DNA from: CAZVYN01 sp964631125
GTDB taxonomy: Bacteria; Eisenbacteria; RBG-16-71-46; CAIMUX01
Length of the DNA stretch: 64,000 nucleotides
Reading direction: 5' to 3'
NCBI GenBank assembly: GCA_964631125.1
Contig: CAZVYN010000002.1
Location: 1 to 64,000 of the forward strand
Below the pieces are notes generated by a model that was not told the origin of the DNA, ran no database searches, and saw nothing but the letters and a program-made list of their open reading frames with translations. The position numbers were made by a program, and so were the translations under genes. Below, piece by piece: positions 17,833 through 26,531 of the stretch (within the stretch, counting starts at the first letter, position 1; every line of letters starts with the position of its first letter).

Positions 17833-19347
17833 ATGTCTCATTTCGTGCGCCCAGTCGGTCCCTGCGCAGTCCTCCGCAGCTTCGCGCCCGCACTCGCGCT
17901 CGCACTCGCAGCGACGATCGGAGGGTCGAGCCAGGCGGACGCTCTCGGGACCACGCGAGTCGCCTCCGGCTTGAAGTATCCGGTCCATGTGGCGGCCCCG
18001 GGCGGCGACACTCGACTCTTCATCGTCGAGCAGAACGGCGAGATCAAGCTCCTCAAGAACGGCGCGATCCTGCCGCTGCCGTTCCTCGACATGGACTTCT
18101 TGGTGCCGAACGTCTCGGGCGGCGACGAGCGCGGCCTGCTCAGCATGGCGTTCCATCCCAACTACGCATCCAATCGCTACTTCTATGTCTATTACGTGAA
18201 TCAGTCGCAGCAAGGCGTGGTCGCGCGATTCCGGACGCTGGCGAACAACCCCGATCTGTGTGATGTGAACACTCGCTACGAGATCCTGCAGATTCCGCAT
18301 GAATTCCCGAATCATTACGGCGGGTATGTGGCGTTCGGGCCTGACGGCTATCTGTACATCTCATCGGGCGACGGCGGGGGCGTCGGCGATCCGAGCAATC
18401 GCGCCCAGGATCTGACCGACTTCCGCGGTAAGATCCTCCGCATCGACATCGACGGCGGCGACCCCTACGCGATCCCGCCCACCAACCCTTTCGTCGGAGT
18501 GCCGGGCGCGGCCGAGGAGATCTTTGCCTACGGCCTGCGGAATCCCTGGCGCATCAGCTTCGACTCCGCCACCGGCGACATGTGGATCGGCGACGTTGGA
18601 CAGGCGACCAAGGAAGAGATCGACCGCATCCCGGCCGGGACGAGCGGTCAGAACTTCGGCTGGCGTTTGATGGAAGGGAGCGGTTGCTACAACCCGCCGA
18701 TCAATTGCCCCACCGGCGGACTCACCTTTCCCGTCTGGGAATACGAGCACGGCGACAACGGATTCTCGGTCACCGGCGGCTTCGTCTATCGCGGTTTCCA
18801 GCATCCCGAGGTGTTCGGACACTACTTCTTTGCCGACTATGTCACCGCGCGGATCTGGAGTTTCAAGTATGTCGGCGGACAGGTCACGGAGTTGTTCGAG
18901 CGGACGGCCGAGTTGGATCCGCCGGGAGCGCTCGCGATCGGATTGATCTCTTCCTTCGGGCAAGGCCCCGACGGCGAGTTGTACATCATCGACCGGGACA
19001 GTTCGACGCAAGGCGAGGTGTACAAAATGGTGGAGTCGACCACCGATGCGCCCGGCTTCGATCCGCCCTCCTTGGTCTTCTTGGCGCCTTCGTACCCCAA
19101 TCCGTTCCGGACCGATCTGCGCATTCCCGTCACTCTCATGCGCGAAGGCTCGCTCTCGCTCGACGTGCTCGATCTCTCGGGCCGCCGGATCCAGCGGGTC
19201 GCCACCGGCCAGTGGGCGCCGGGGACCCACCTGTTCGGCTGGGACGGGAAAGACGCCTCGGGCCAGCCGTCCGCGGCCGGCAGCTACGTCTTGCGGGTCT
19301 TGGTTGATGGCCAGCAGCAGTCGCACTCGGTGCGACTGCTCCGCTAG
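17833..19347 (+). CDS. Secreted PQQ-dependent sugar dehydrogenase-like propeller with C-terminal sorting-type module
   Basis: A 504-residue exported protein of the glucose/sorbosone dehydrogenase family (soluble PQQ-type six-bladed propeller). The signal peptide is MSHFVRPVGP...LALALAATIGG. Family segments include VASGLKYPVHVAAPGGDTRLFIVEQ, the GDERGLLSMAFHPNY region, ISSGDGGGVGDP and FAYGLRNPWRISFD. The last 85 residues form a FlgD-like Ig module: SYPNPFRTDL, LDLSGRRIQRV, HLFGWDGKD, ending VRLLR. The ATG at 17833 follows AGAGGGG. Cofactor PQQ and a sugar substrate are family expectations, not shown here. Confidence 0.88.
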   Translation: MSHFVRPVGPCAVLRSFAPALALALAATIGGSSQADALGTTRVASGLKYPVHVAAPGGDTRLFIVEQNGEIKLLKNGAILPLPFLDMDFLVPNVSGGDERGLLSMAFHPNYASNRYFYVYYVNQSQQGVVARFRTLANNPDLCDVNTRYEILQIPHEFPNHYGGYVAFGPDGYLYISSGDGGGVGDPSNRAQDLTDFRGKILRIDIDGGDPYAIPPTNPFVGVPGAAEEIFAYGLRNPWRISFDSATGDMWIGDVGQATKEEIDRIPAGTSGQNFGWRLMEGSGCYNPPINCPTGGLTFPVWEYEHGDNGFSVTGGFVYRGFQHPEVFGHYFFADYVTARIWSFKYVGGQVTELFERTAELDPPGALAIGLISSFGQGPDGELYIIDRDSSTQGEVYKMVESTTDAPGFDPPSLVFLAPSYPNPFRTDLRIPVTLMREGSLSLDVLDLSGRRIQRVATGQWAPGTHLFGWDGKDASGQPSAAGSYVLRVLVDGQQQSHSVRLLR

Positions 19348-19402
19348 TCCAACCGGGCGCCGGCCTTCCGGAACTGCACGATCTCAGCGAAAGGGGTCCG
19401 CC

Positions 19403-21199
19403 ATTCGCCGATCACACTCCGCGGCGGGGCTCCCGCTCGCCCTCGTTTCGGCGTCTCTCCTCGGCTTCGCCGGAGTCTCCTTTGCGCCAGCCGCGGCGCT
19501 CCCAATCGTGATGGACGGCGTCTTCGACGACTGGGGCGCGGCCGCGCCGTTGGCCGCCGATCCGAGCGGCGACGGCTCGTCCTTCGACTTCGGGCGGATC
19601 TGGGCCGCGGACGACGCGCGGTTCCTCTACCTGCGGATCGAGGTCGGGCCGGTCAGTAGTTTCGACGAGAACAACGCGCTGGTGCTCTATCTCGACACCG
19701 ACGCGAACGCCGCCACCGGCCTCGCGATCGGTGGACTCGGCGCGGAGTTGGAGTGGAAGCTCGGCGTGCGCAACGGCGTCTATCGCCGCGGCGCCTCGAC
19801 TGCGACCGTCTACCACGACGACATCCGCTTCCGCGCCTTCCCCACCGTGACCGCGACCGAGTTCGAACTCTGCTTCGGCCGCGACACGCTCCCCAATGGA
19901 ACCCAGCCGCTCTTCTTCGGCCCGACCGTCCGCTTCTTCCTGCGCGACACGGCGGCGGGCGGCGATCAGATCCCGAACGCGCCGCAGGTGTTGAGCTACA
20001 CGATGGATCAGGGCGCCGCGCCCACCACCACAGCCTTGGGATTCGCGCGTGAAGAGGCGACCGACCTCAGAGTCGCCACGCACAACGTGCTCGGCGATGG
20101 GCTCTGGGGCGGCGCCGAGCAGCCGCGCTTTCGGCGTCTCTACCAAGCCGCCGCGCCCGACATCTTCGCGCTGCAGGAGATCTACGACCACACCCCGGCG
20201 CAGACGCAGGCGCTCATCCAGACGTGGCTCCCGGGGACCTGGTACTCCGCCGACGTCAACGACTGCCAGACGATCTCTCGCTACCCGATCGAGGCGAGCT
20301 GGGCGATCGACAACAACCTCGCCTCGCTTCTCGACACGACCGTTCCGCTCGGTCGGAAGCTCCTCTTGGTCAATGCACATCTCCCTTGCTGCGCCAACGA
20401 GGCGCAGCGGCAGCAGGAGATCGATCGCATCCTCCGGTTCCTCCGCGACGCGATGCACGAGCCGGGCGGGGTGCTGGATGTCCCCGCGGGCACTGTGATC
20501 GCGGTGACTGGCGATCTCAATCTCGTCGGCGAGGGAAAACAGCTCACGTCGCTCATCACCGGTGACGTCGTCGACGAGTCGACCTACGGCGCCGACTTCG
20601 CGCCCGACTGGGACGGCACGGCGATGACCGATCTGATCTCGCGCCAAACCGAGAAGCGCACCAGTTACACCTGGCGCAGCGATGCCAGCTCCTTCTGGCC
20701 GGGAAGGCTCGACTTCCTGATCTACGCCGACTCGGTGCTGGAGACGGGCAATCACTTCTTGGTCTTCACGGAGGAGATGTCAGCCGCGGCGCTGACGGCG
20801 AACGGGCTGCAACTGAACGACTCGGACGCGAGCGACCATCTGTTGCAGGTGCGTGATCTTCGGCCGCGCGGCGCGGTCGAGGCTCCGACGCCCGATGCGG
20901 GGTCGCTTGAGTTTCGGGTCTTGCCGAACCCGCTGGTGAGTTCGGCTCGGTTGATGCTGAGCGCGCCGGTGCGCGGGCAGGTCGAACTCGAGCTGTTCGA
21001 TGTGCGCGGCAGACGCGTGCTCGTCGAGACCCGCGAGTTGTTGGAGGCGACGAGTGAGATCGCTTTGGAACTCGGGTCGACGGCGGAGAGGCAGCCGGGG
21101 GTGTATTGGTTGCGGGTGACGAGTTCAGCGGGTGCAGTTGGCGCGGCGGCGAAGAGAACAGCGGGGACGGTGGCGGTGACGCTCTTGCCCCAGCGATAG
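19403..21199 (+). CDS. Secreted endonuclease/exonuclease/phosphatase-family protein, apparent ATT start
   Basis: About 598 residues. The reading frame holds a signal peptide (RRSHSAAGLPLALVSASLLG), an N-terminal domain of carbohydrate-binding or DOMON-like type (MDGVFDDWGAAAPLAADPSG), then an EEP-type domain: LRVATHNVLGDGLW, DIFALQEIYD (metal Glu), VNAHLPCC, VTGDLNLVGEG (Asp/Asn) and DASDHLLQV (His). A FlgD-like C-terminal module ends the protein. No ATG, GTG, TTG or CTG precedes the signal peptide in this frame after the upstream gene's stop. The only sensible start is ATT at 19403, six bases after GAAAGGGG. Either a rare ATT start is used or a base is wrong or mutated. Substrate (DNA, phosphoester) unknown. 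Confidence 0.82.
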   Translation: MRRSHSAAGLPLALVSASLLGFAGVSFAPAAALPIVMDGVFDDWGAAAPLAADPSGDGSSFDFGRIWAADDARFLYLRIEVGPVSSFDENNALVLYLDTDANAATGLAIGGLGAELEWKLGVRNGVYRRGASTATVYHDDIRFRAFPTVTATEFELCFGRDTLPNGTQPLFFGPTVRFFLRDTAAGGDQIPNAPQVLSYTMDQGAAPTTTALGFAREEATDLRVATHNVLGDGLWGGAEQPRFRRLYQAAAPDIFALQEIYDHTPAQTQALIQTWLPGTWYSADVNDCQTISRYPIEASWAIDNNLASLLDTTVPLGRKLLLVNAHLPCCANEAQRQQEIDRILRFLRDAMHEPGGVLDVPAGTVIAVTGDLNLVGEGKQLTSLITGDVVDESTYGADFAPDWDGTAMTDLISRQTEKRTSYTWRSDASSFWPGRLDFLIYADSVLETGNHFLVFTEEMSAAALTANGLQLNDSDASDHLLQVRDLRPRGAVEAPTPDAGSLEFRVLPNPLVSSARLMLSAPVRGQVELELFDVRGRRVLVETRELLEATSEIALELGSTAERQPGVYWLRVTSSAGAVGAAAKRTAGTVAVTLLPQR

Positions 21200-21254
21200 T
21201 GTGAAGGGGCGCGTCGGGTAGTAAGGAGTCGCGCGGCGTGCTCGCCGCACGACT

Positions 21255-23360
21255 TCACCTGAGCGCAATGACCCCGATCGGCTGCGGAATCAACTCCGGC
21301 GTCAGTTCGCGCATCGAGATGACGGCCGCATCCGGGAACTCGATTTCGACCAAACGGCGGATGAACGGCCGCACTTCGGGTTCGGTCAACACCACCGGCT
21401 TCGCCGCAGTGGGCGGCCGATCGCCGAGTTGGTTGCGGATGGCGGCCAGGATCTCCATCTGCATGTCGGGCGGGATGTCGATGTACTTGCCGGTCGAGGT
21501 GTGGCGGATCGAGTCGGCCACGGTCTGTTGGATCTCGGGATCGATCTGATAGACGATCAACCGCCCGTCGCGCCGCGCGTACTTGAAGCAGATCTGCCGC
21601 GCCAGACTGCTCCGCACCAACTCGGTCAGCGCGATCGGATCACTCTCGATCCTCCCCCACTCGCTCATCGCCTCGAGGATCCCCTTCAGGTCGCGGATCG
21701 AGATCCCTTCGCGGACCAGGCGGCGCAACACCTCGGCGAGTTGATGCAGGCTGATCAGCTTCGGCACTACTTCTTCGACCAACTTCGGGTAGGCCTGGGC
21801 CAGATGTTCGAGCATCGTCTGCGTCTCTTGCAGCCCGAGGAACTCGTGCAGGTAGCGCTTGAGGAATCCCGCCATGTGCAGCACGAGCACCTCGGCCGGA
21901 TCGACCACCTGCATGCCGGCTTGCCGCGCGAGATCGGCCGACTCTTCGGGGATCCACGCCGCCGGCTGACCCGTCGCGGGATTCGTCGTCTCTTCCGCCG
22001 GAATCTGGAAGAGCGCGAGATTCTCGGCCGGCTCAGCCACGAGCACCTTCCCCGGCTCGATCCGCCCATGGTGGATCGGCGTCCCGCTCAGCAAGATCGT
22101 GAACGTGTTCTCCTGATGCGGCAGATTCCCGCGGATCTTGAGCGGCGGCACCAACACGCCGAGCTCATAGTAGAGAGAGTCGCGCAGCTCGGGGATCAGG
22201 CGTTGGAGCGTCTTCCCTCCGTCGCCGTTGCGATCGATCAGCTTGGTCAGGCTCTCGCTCACCTCGACCAGCACCGGCACGGCCAAGCTCAGTCCCGGCT
22301 CCTGCCGCGCCGCATCCTGCGCCTCGTCGGCCGCCCGCTCGCCCTCTTCGCGCTCCATCCGCTTCGTGCGCATGAGACCGAACGAGATCGCGCCGCCGAT
22401 CAGGCCCAGCAGGAGGAACTGGACCATCGGCATCCCCGGGACCAGTCCGAGGAGACCCAAGAGCACCGCCACCACCGCGAGCGCCTTCGGCTGCGCGAGC
22501 ATCTGCGCGCCGATGTCCCTGCCGACGTTGCTCTCGACGTCGTCAGTCGCGACGCGCGTGACGATGAAGCCGGCCGCCAAGGTGATCGCGACGGCGGGGA
22601 TCTGGCTGACCAGCCCGTCGCCGATGGTGAGCAGCGTGTAGAGCTGGAGCGCCTCGAGCGGCTCCATTCCCTTCATCATCACGCCGATCGCGAGCCCACC
22701 GACGATGTTGATCAAGAGGACGATGATCGTGAAGATCGCGTCGCCCTTCACAAATTTCATGGCGCCGTCCATCGCGCCGTGGAACTGCGACTCGCGCGCC
22801 AAGTCGGCCCGTTTCGCCTTGGCCTGATCCTGCGTGATCGAGCCCGAACGCAGATCGCCGTCGATGCTCATCTGCTTGCCCGGCATCGCGTCGAGCGTGA
22901 ACCGCGCGCCGACTTCGGCCACCCGCTCCGCGCCCTTCGTCACCACCACGAAGAGGAACGTCGTGATGATGAGGAAGAGGATGAACCCGACGACTGGATT
23001 GCCCTTCGCCACCGTGTTGCCGAACGCCTCGACCACCTGGCCCGCGTGCGCATCGGCCAGGATCAATCGCGCGGTCGAGATGCAGAGCGACGCGCGGAAG
23101 AGCGTCGTCAACAGGAGGATCGCCGGAAACGCCGCCAGCCGCGTCGGATCCTGCGTGTAGACCGCGACGAACAAGATCGTGATCGAGATCGAGATGTTCA
23201 GCGCCAACAAGATATCGAGCAGGAACGGCGGCAGCGGAATGATGATCAGCCCGAGCGCGAGGATCAGGAACCCCGCCAGCAACATGTCGCTGTACTTCGC
23301 GACCAGCGCGGTCAGATTCCCGCTCTTGATGTCGGCGATCATGTTGTCGATCCGTGACAT
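21255..23360 (-). CDS. flhA: Flagellar export-gate protein FlhA
   Basis: A 701-residue member of the FlhA/FHIPEP family, the export-gate subunit of flagellar type III secretion. The N-terminal part has seven to eight membrane helices and the family loop FTLDAMPGKQMSIDGDL with AMKFVKGDAI. The C-terminal cytoplasmic part has VRPFIRRLVE and PELIPQPIGVIAL near the end. Length is normal. Of two in-frame ATGs the one at 23360 (MSRIDNM) is preferred, because GGAG lies eight bases before it. No other flagellar or type III secretion gene occurs in the window, which is unusual because flhA normally sits among flhB, flhF or fliPQR. Choice of flagellar over virulence-type export rests on sequence character. 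Confidence 0.93.
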   Translation of the reverse strand: MSRIDNMIADIKSGNLTALVAKYSDMLLAGFLILALGLIIIPLPPFLLDILLALNISISITILFVAVYTQDPTRLAAFPAILLLTTLFRASLCISTARLILADAHAGQVVEAFGNTVAKGNPVVGFILFLIITTFLFVVVTKGAERVAEVGARFTLDAMPGKQMSIDGDLRSGSITQDQAKAKRADLARESQFHGAMDGAMKFVKGDAIFTIIVLLINIVGGLAIGVMMKGMEPLEALQLYTLLTIGDGLVSQIPAVAITLAAGFIVTRVATDDVESNVGRDIGAQMLAQPKALAVVAVLLGLLGLVPGMPMVQFLLLGLIGGAISFGLMRTKRMEREEGERAADEAQDAARQEPGLSLAVPVLVEVSESLTKLIDRNGDGGKTLQRLIPELRDSLYYELGVLVPPLKIRGNLPHQENTFTILLSGTPIHHGRIEPGKVLVAEPAENLALFQIPAEETTNPATGQPAAWIPEESADLARQAGMQVVDPAEVLVLHMAGFLKRYLHEFLGLQETQTMLEHLAQAYPKLVEEVVPKLISLHQLAEVLRRLVREGISIRDLKGILEAMSEWGRIESDPIALTELVRSSLARQICFKYARRDGRLIVYQIDPEIQQTVADSIRHTSTGKYIDIPPDMQMEILAAIRNQLGDRPPTAAKPVVLTEPEVRPFIRRLVEIEFPDAAVISMRELTPELIPQPIGVIALR

Positions 23361-23513
23361 GGGGGTCTCCATCTAACCACGCGCGTCGCGCGCGCGGTGG
23401 GTCGCGCTGGCCCCATCGCTCGGCGCCGCAGCATCCTACAGCACGCACGCCAGCGCCCCGAGACCGGGGTCCGGTCCCGGGCGCGAATGCTGCTGTCGGT
23501 GTTATCGGTGAGT

Positions 23514-23540
23514 CGGCGCCAAGAGTTGCGCGGTCGGCCG
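23514..23540. repeat. 27-bp direct repeat, copy 1 (3' flank of PD40 gene)
   Basis: CGGCGCCAAGAGTTGCGCGG plus seven more bases is repeated exactly at 29700-29726. It lies just outside the stop of the PD40 gene, showing that the duplication included non-coding flank. Confidence 0.85.
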
Positions 23541-23547
23541 CCCGGCC

Positions 23548-25137
23548 CTACTCCAGCGGCATGATCCAGATGTCGCCGATGTTGGCTTCACTCGCCGCGT
23601 AAACCAACTGTTGGCCATCGGGCGACCAGGCAGGAACCGCCTCCGAACCAATGTCGAACGTGAGCTGCGTAGGTTCGCCACCGACCGCGGATATCATCCA
23701 GAGGTCGAACGCACCGGCCCGTCTCGAGCTGAACGCGATTCGGGTCCCATCGGGCGACCAAGCCGGGCCGAAGTTGTCGGCTGGATCCGTGGTGACCTGA
23801 GTCCGCGCGCCTCCGCTCGATGGCATCGTCCAGATGTCGTAGTTTCCAGACTCCCGCGAGGTGTAGGCGATCGTGCTTCCGTCCGGCGACCAATCCATCA
23901 CCCAGAGGTTCCAGCCGGCTTCGAGGAGCAGGGTCGGCGTCCCGCCCGTTGACGACACCACGTACATCTCACATCGAATGGGTACTTGGCCGAACTCGGT
24001 GAGTCGGAGGGCATACGCGATCTTCGTCCCGTCCGGCGACCAGGCAAGGGCGGTAACCGCCGTCGGCCGACCGTGACTCGCGATCACAACTGGGGCGGCG
24101 CCCACCCTCGGCTCCATCACCGAGAGTTCGCGGCTCGTGAAGGCGCCGTCCGGGCGCCGAGAGATGAACGCGAGCCGTTTGCCGTCCGAGGACCACTTCG
24201 GATGTTCCGCCCCCTCTTCGAGATTGGTTAGCCGTGATAGACCTTCCCCATCCGACCCGATGAGATAGATCTGTGGGCGTCTGTCTGCGGCCCAATCGGC
24301 GCTGAACAAGATCTCGGTCCCATCGGGGGACCAGTGCGGGTAACCAGCGCCCGGCGGCCGTGAGCTGGTGGTCAGGCGGAGTCGGGTGCGAGTTGTAGTA
24401 CTCACGACGTTGGATAACGTGGACTCGAGCGGCGTGTCGTCTATGGCGCGGATGGCGAAGAAGTACGTGAGCCCGGGCTCGAGTCCGGTCACAGTGAAGG
24501 ACTCCTCGGCGCCCGCTGATTGCGGCTGGGGCACGCTGTCTACTCGCGACGCGGAGCCCCAGTTCTCATCCGTGATGGCCTCGAGGGAGTGCCGGAGGTC
24601 GTAGGCCGACGCTGTACCGATCGACCCATCGCGCCCGGTCGCGGTCCACCTCAGGCTCACGCTGCTGCGGGTTTCCGTCACGATCTCCAAGTCGCCGATC
24701 GCTGCGGGCGGAGAGTCTCCGAGGACCGTGGCGGCAATGACGTTCGAGAGCTCGGACCAGTTCTGCGATTCATCCGCGGTCTTCAAGGCGAAGTACCGGA
24801 GTCCTGGAGCGAGCGCCTCCATGCTGAAGCTCTCGGGCTGTCCGGCCCGCTTCGGGGTCGGTGGCGATGGAACGATCGTCGCCGAGTCCCAACCGGCTTC
24901 GACGATCACGCGATCCGCGAAGCGCAGATCGTAGATTGCCGCCTGGCCGTTGCTCCCGTCGTCGCCTGGCGCGGTCCAGGTCAGGGTGACCTCGTCGCTG
25001 GTGTTCTTCGCGAGGCGAAGGCTCTCGATGGCGGCGGGTGGTGTCACGTCCGGCGGCGTGGGCTAGATGTCGTCGTCGGAGCAGGCGGTGAGGAGGCCGA
25101 GGAGAGTCATGAGAGTCGCCAAAGTCGACAACCGCAT
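23548..25137 (-). pseudogene. FN3-PD40 propeller lipoprotein gene interrupted by an amber codon
   Basis: From an ATG at 25137 with a perfect AGGAGGT seven bases upstream the frame reads a lipoprotein signal (LLGLLTACSDDDI) and then hits TAG at 25063-25065. Directly after it the same frame stays open to 23548. The remainder has two fibronectin type III domains (EVTLTWTAPGDDG; SVSLRWTATGRDG) and a TolB-like propeller of about six PD40 blades (WSPDGTEILFSADW, WSPDGTKIAYALR, WSPDGSTIAYTSR). As written, translation gives a 24-residue peptide; a GTG at 25047 could restart 499 residues but without export signal. This is a nonsense mutation, a sequencing error or recoding. A shortened second copy lies at 29700-30327. 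Confidence 0.78.
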
Positions 25138-25272
25138 CGAGGGACCTCCTACTGCCGGAAAGGAGCGCGAGCAAGCTGAGGAACAGGGGAAAGCACGCGA
25201 TCACCGCGAGTGGTCTGCACGCAGTGTCTGTGCTTCCCCCACCAAGACGGTCAGACCCGTTGGCCGCCAGCG

Positions 25273-25868
25273 TCAATCACAAGTTGAACAGTACTGCTCG
25301 TAGAGCAGGCAGTCCTCCTTGTTGTGGGCGATCACGCCTTGGGCAACGTAGGTACCTAGCTCGACCTGGAAGTTGTAGACGAGAGTCGGCTCAACAGCTC
25401 GCCGGACGGAATGACGCGGATCTTCTCGTTCACTACCACGAATTCCTCGACTGCAAAGGGACGAAACACTTTGACGACACGCGAAGATTTCATGCTCCCG
25501 TCGCCTTCATCGTACGAAAGCACTTCGTCGCCCGCACGGATCGCTTCGACCGGCTTCGTGCTGCCGTCGGCGAGCGTGATCAAGGTTCCGGGCAGCAAGC
25601 AGTCACAGTGTGGCGCGCTTGGATTGCAGTTGCAGCAGGTGAAAATGCCCTCGCCACCATTACATTCAACTCCTGTCCACACACACTTCCACTTCCGATT
25701 CCCCGACGAGCACGAACCCGTCCATTCGATGTGCGCAACGCAGTCCGGATCGTTGCTGATGCACCACCCGGCAGTTACCTGATCGCACCTCGGACACGCG
25801 ACCCCAGCGTCCAGCGGGACGGTCCAAGCAATGCAGACCGTCAGGATGGTAAGTGCGAGTTTGAACAT
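25273..25868 (-). pseudogene. Broken secreted Cys-rich protein with Hint (intein/hedgehog-like) domain
   Basis: The signal peptide MFKLALTILTVCIAWTVPLD is followed by a cysteine-rich region (CPRCD, GWCISNDPDC, CNCNPSAPHCDC) and then a Hint-type autoprocessing N-motif CLLPGTLITLADGSTKPVE with downstream IRAGDEVLSYDE. The first frame ends at 25356 in LSRLSSTTSRSS. In another frame, 25392 down to 25273, the typical Hint C-terminal motif appears: EPTLVYNFQVE...VIAHNKED, ending CSTCD. The middle of a Hint domain (HPF/Y-type region) is missing. A deletion of about 40-70 residues with a shift near 25393 explains this. AAGGGATGAAAC precedes the start. The autoprocessing Cys and terminal His-Asn are retained but separated by the lesion. 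Confidence 0.7.
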
Positions 25869-26531
25869 GTTTCATCCCTTTCCTTCCCAGCTCACTAGAG
25901 CGGCGACCTCGACTTCAGGGATCGTTGGCCTGTCGGCGCGGGACGTCGGTCGATGTCCGCGGAGGTGCTTGTGCTCGGACCGCGCAGACCGCACAAGGCG
26001 ATTGCCCCTCGAGTCGAGACCGAGGAATCGCGCCCTCAGAGATCGGTCACGGCGTCGCGTGTGGTTGGCCCCACCCGTCGCGAAACGGCCCTCACCACAC
26101 CTTGGCGACGAATGCAAATGCACACACCGTCTCCGAGTCGCGCGACCGCCAGCATGGGTCCGATCCGAGATCGAGCGAAGTTGGCGGCGCAGTCACGTTC
26201 GCCCCCCCCCCTAACATGTTGTCAATGGTTTCTTTCAGGTTGGGTGAGACACGGCGCGTTCTACAAGCACCGATGCCCCGGTGCACATCGTCCACGGCGA
26301 GCGAAACACGCTGACACCGCTCTGCGGAGCCCGACGCGTCTGTGAACGAGTCGTGAGTCGCGCACGCGGAGGGCATCGCACGCCAATGCGCATTCGTCGA
26401 CTCGCTTTGGCCTAGGTAGCGGACTTCACCCTGGTCGGGTCCCCCGACGATTTCACTGTTAGATCCCCCCTCCTGAATCGATTCCTGCGCGACGGCGACG
26501 CCCGCCGCCCCCTGACAGGAGGAGTCCCGCC
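25869..26531. other. 663-bp gap without a recognisable gene
   Basis: Between the 5' end of the Hint gene (minus) and the subtilase gene (plus). Open frames here have no protein-like composition or ribosome sites. A small hairpin GTCGGG/CCCGAC lies at 26434-26448, about 85 bases before the subtilase start. A run of nine C occurs near 26205. I see no gene remnant I can name. Confidence 0.4.

Noticed and set aside
25063..25065. Pyrrolysine-type recoding of the TAG
   Set aside because: No insertion element or other in-frame TAG in neighbouring genes, and a position right after a lipobox has no precedent; nonsense or error is more likely.
26092..26376. Possible 94-residue minus-strand gene in the 663-bp gap
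   Set aside because: No ribosome site, signal or recognisable motif; composition is not convincing.
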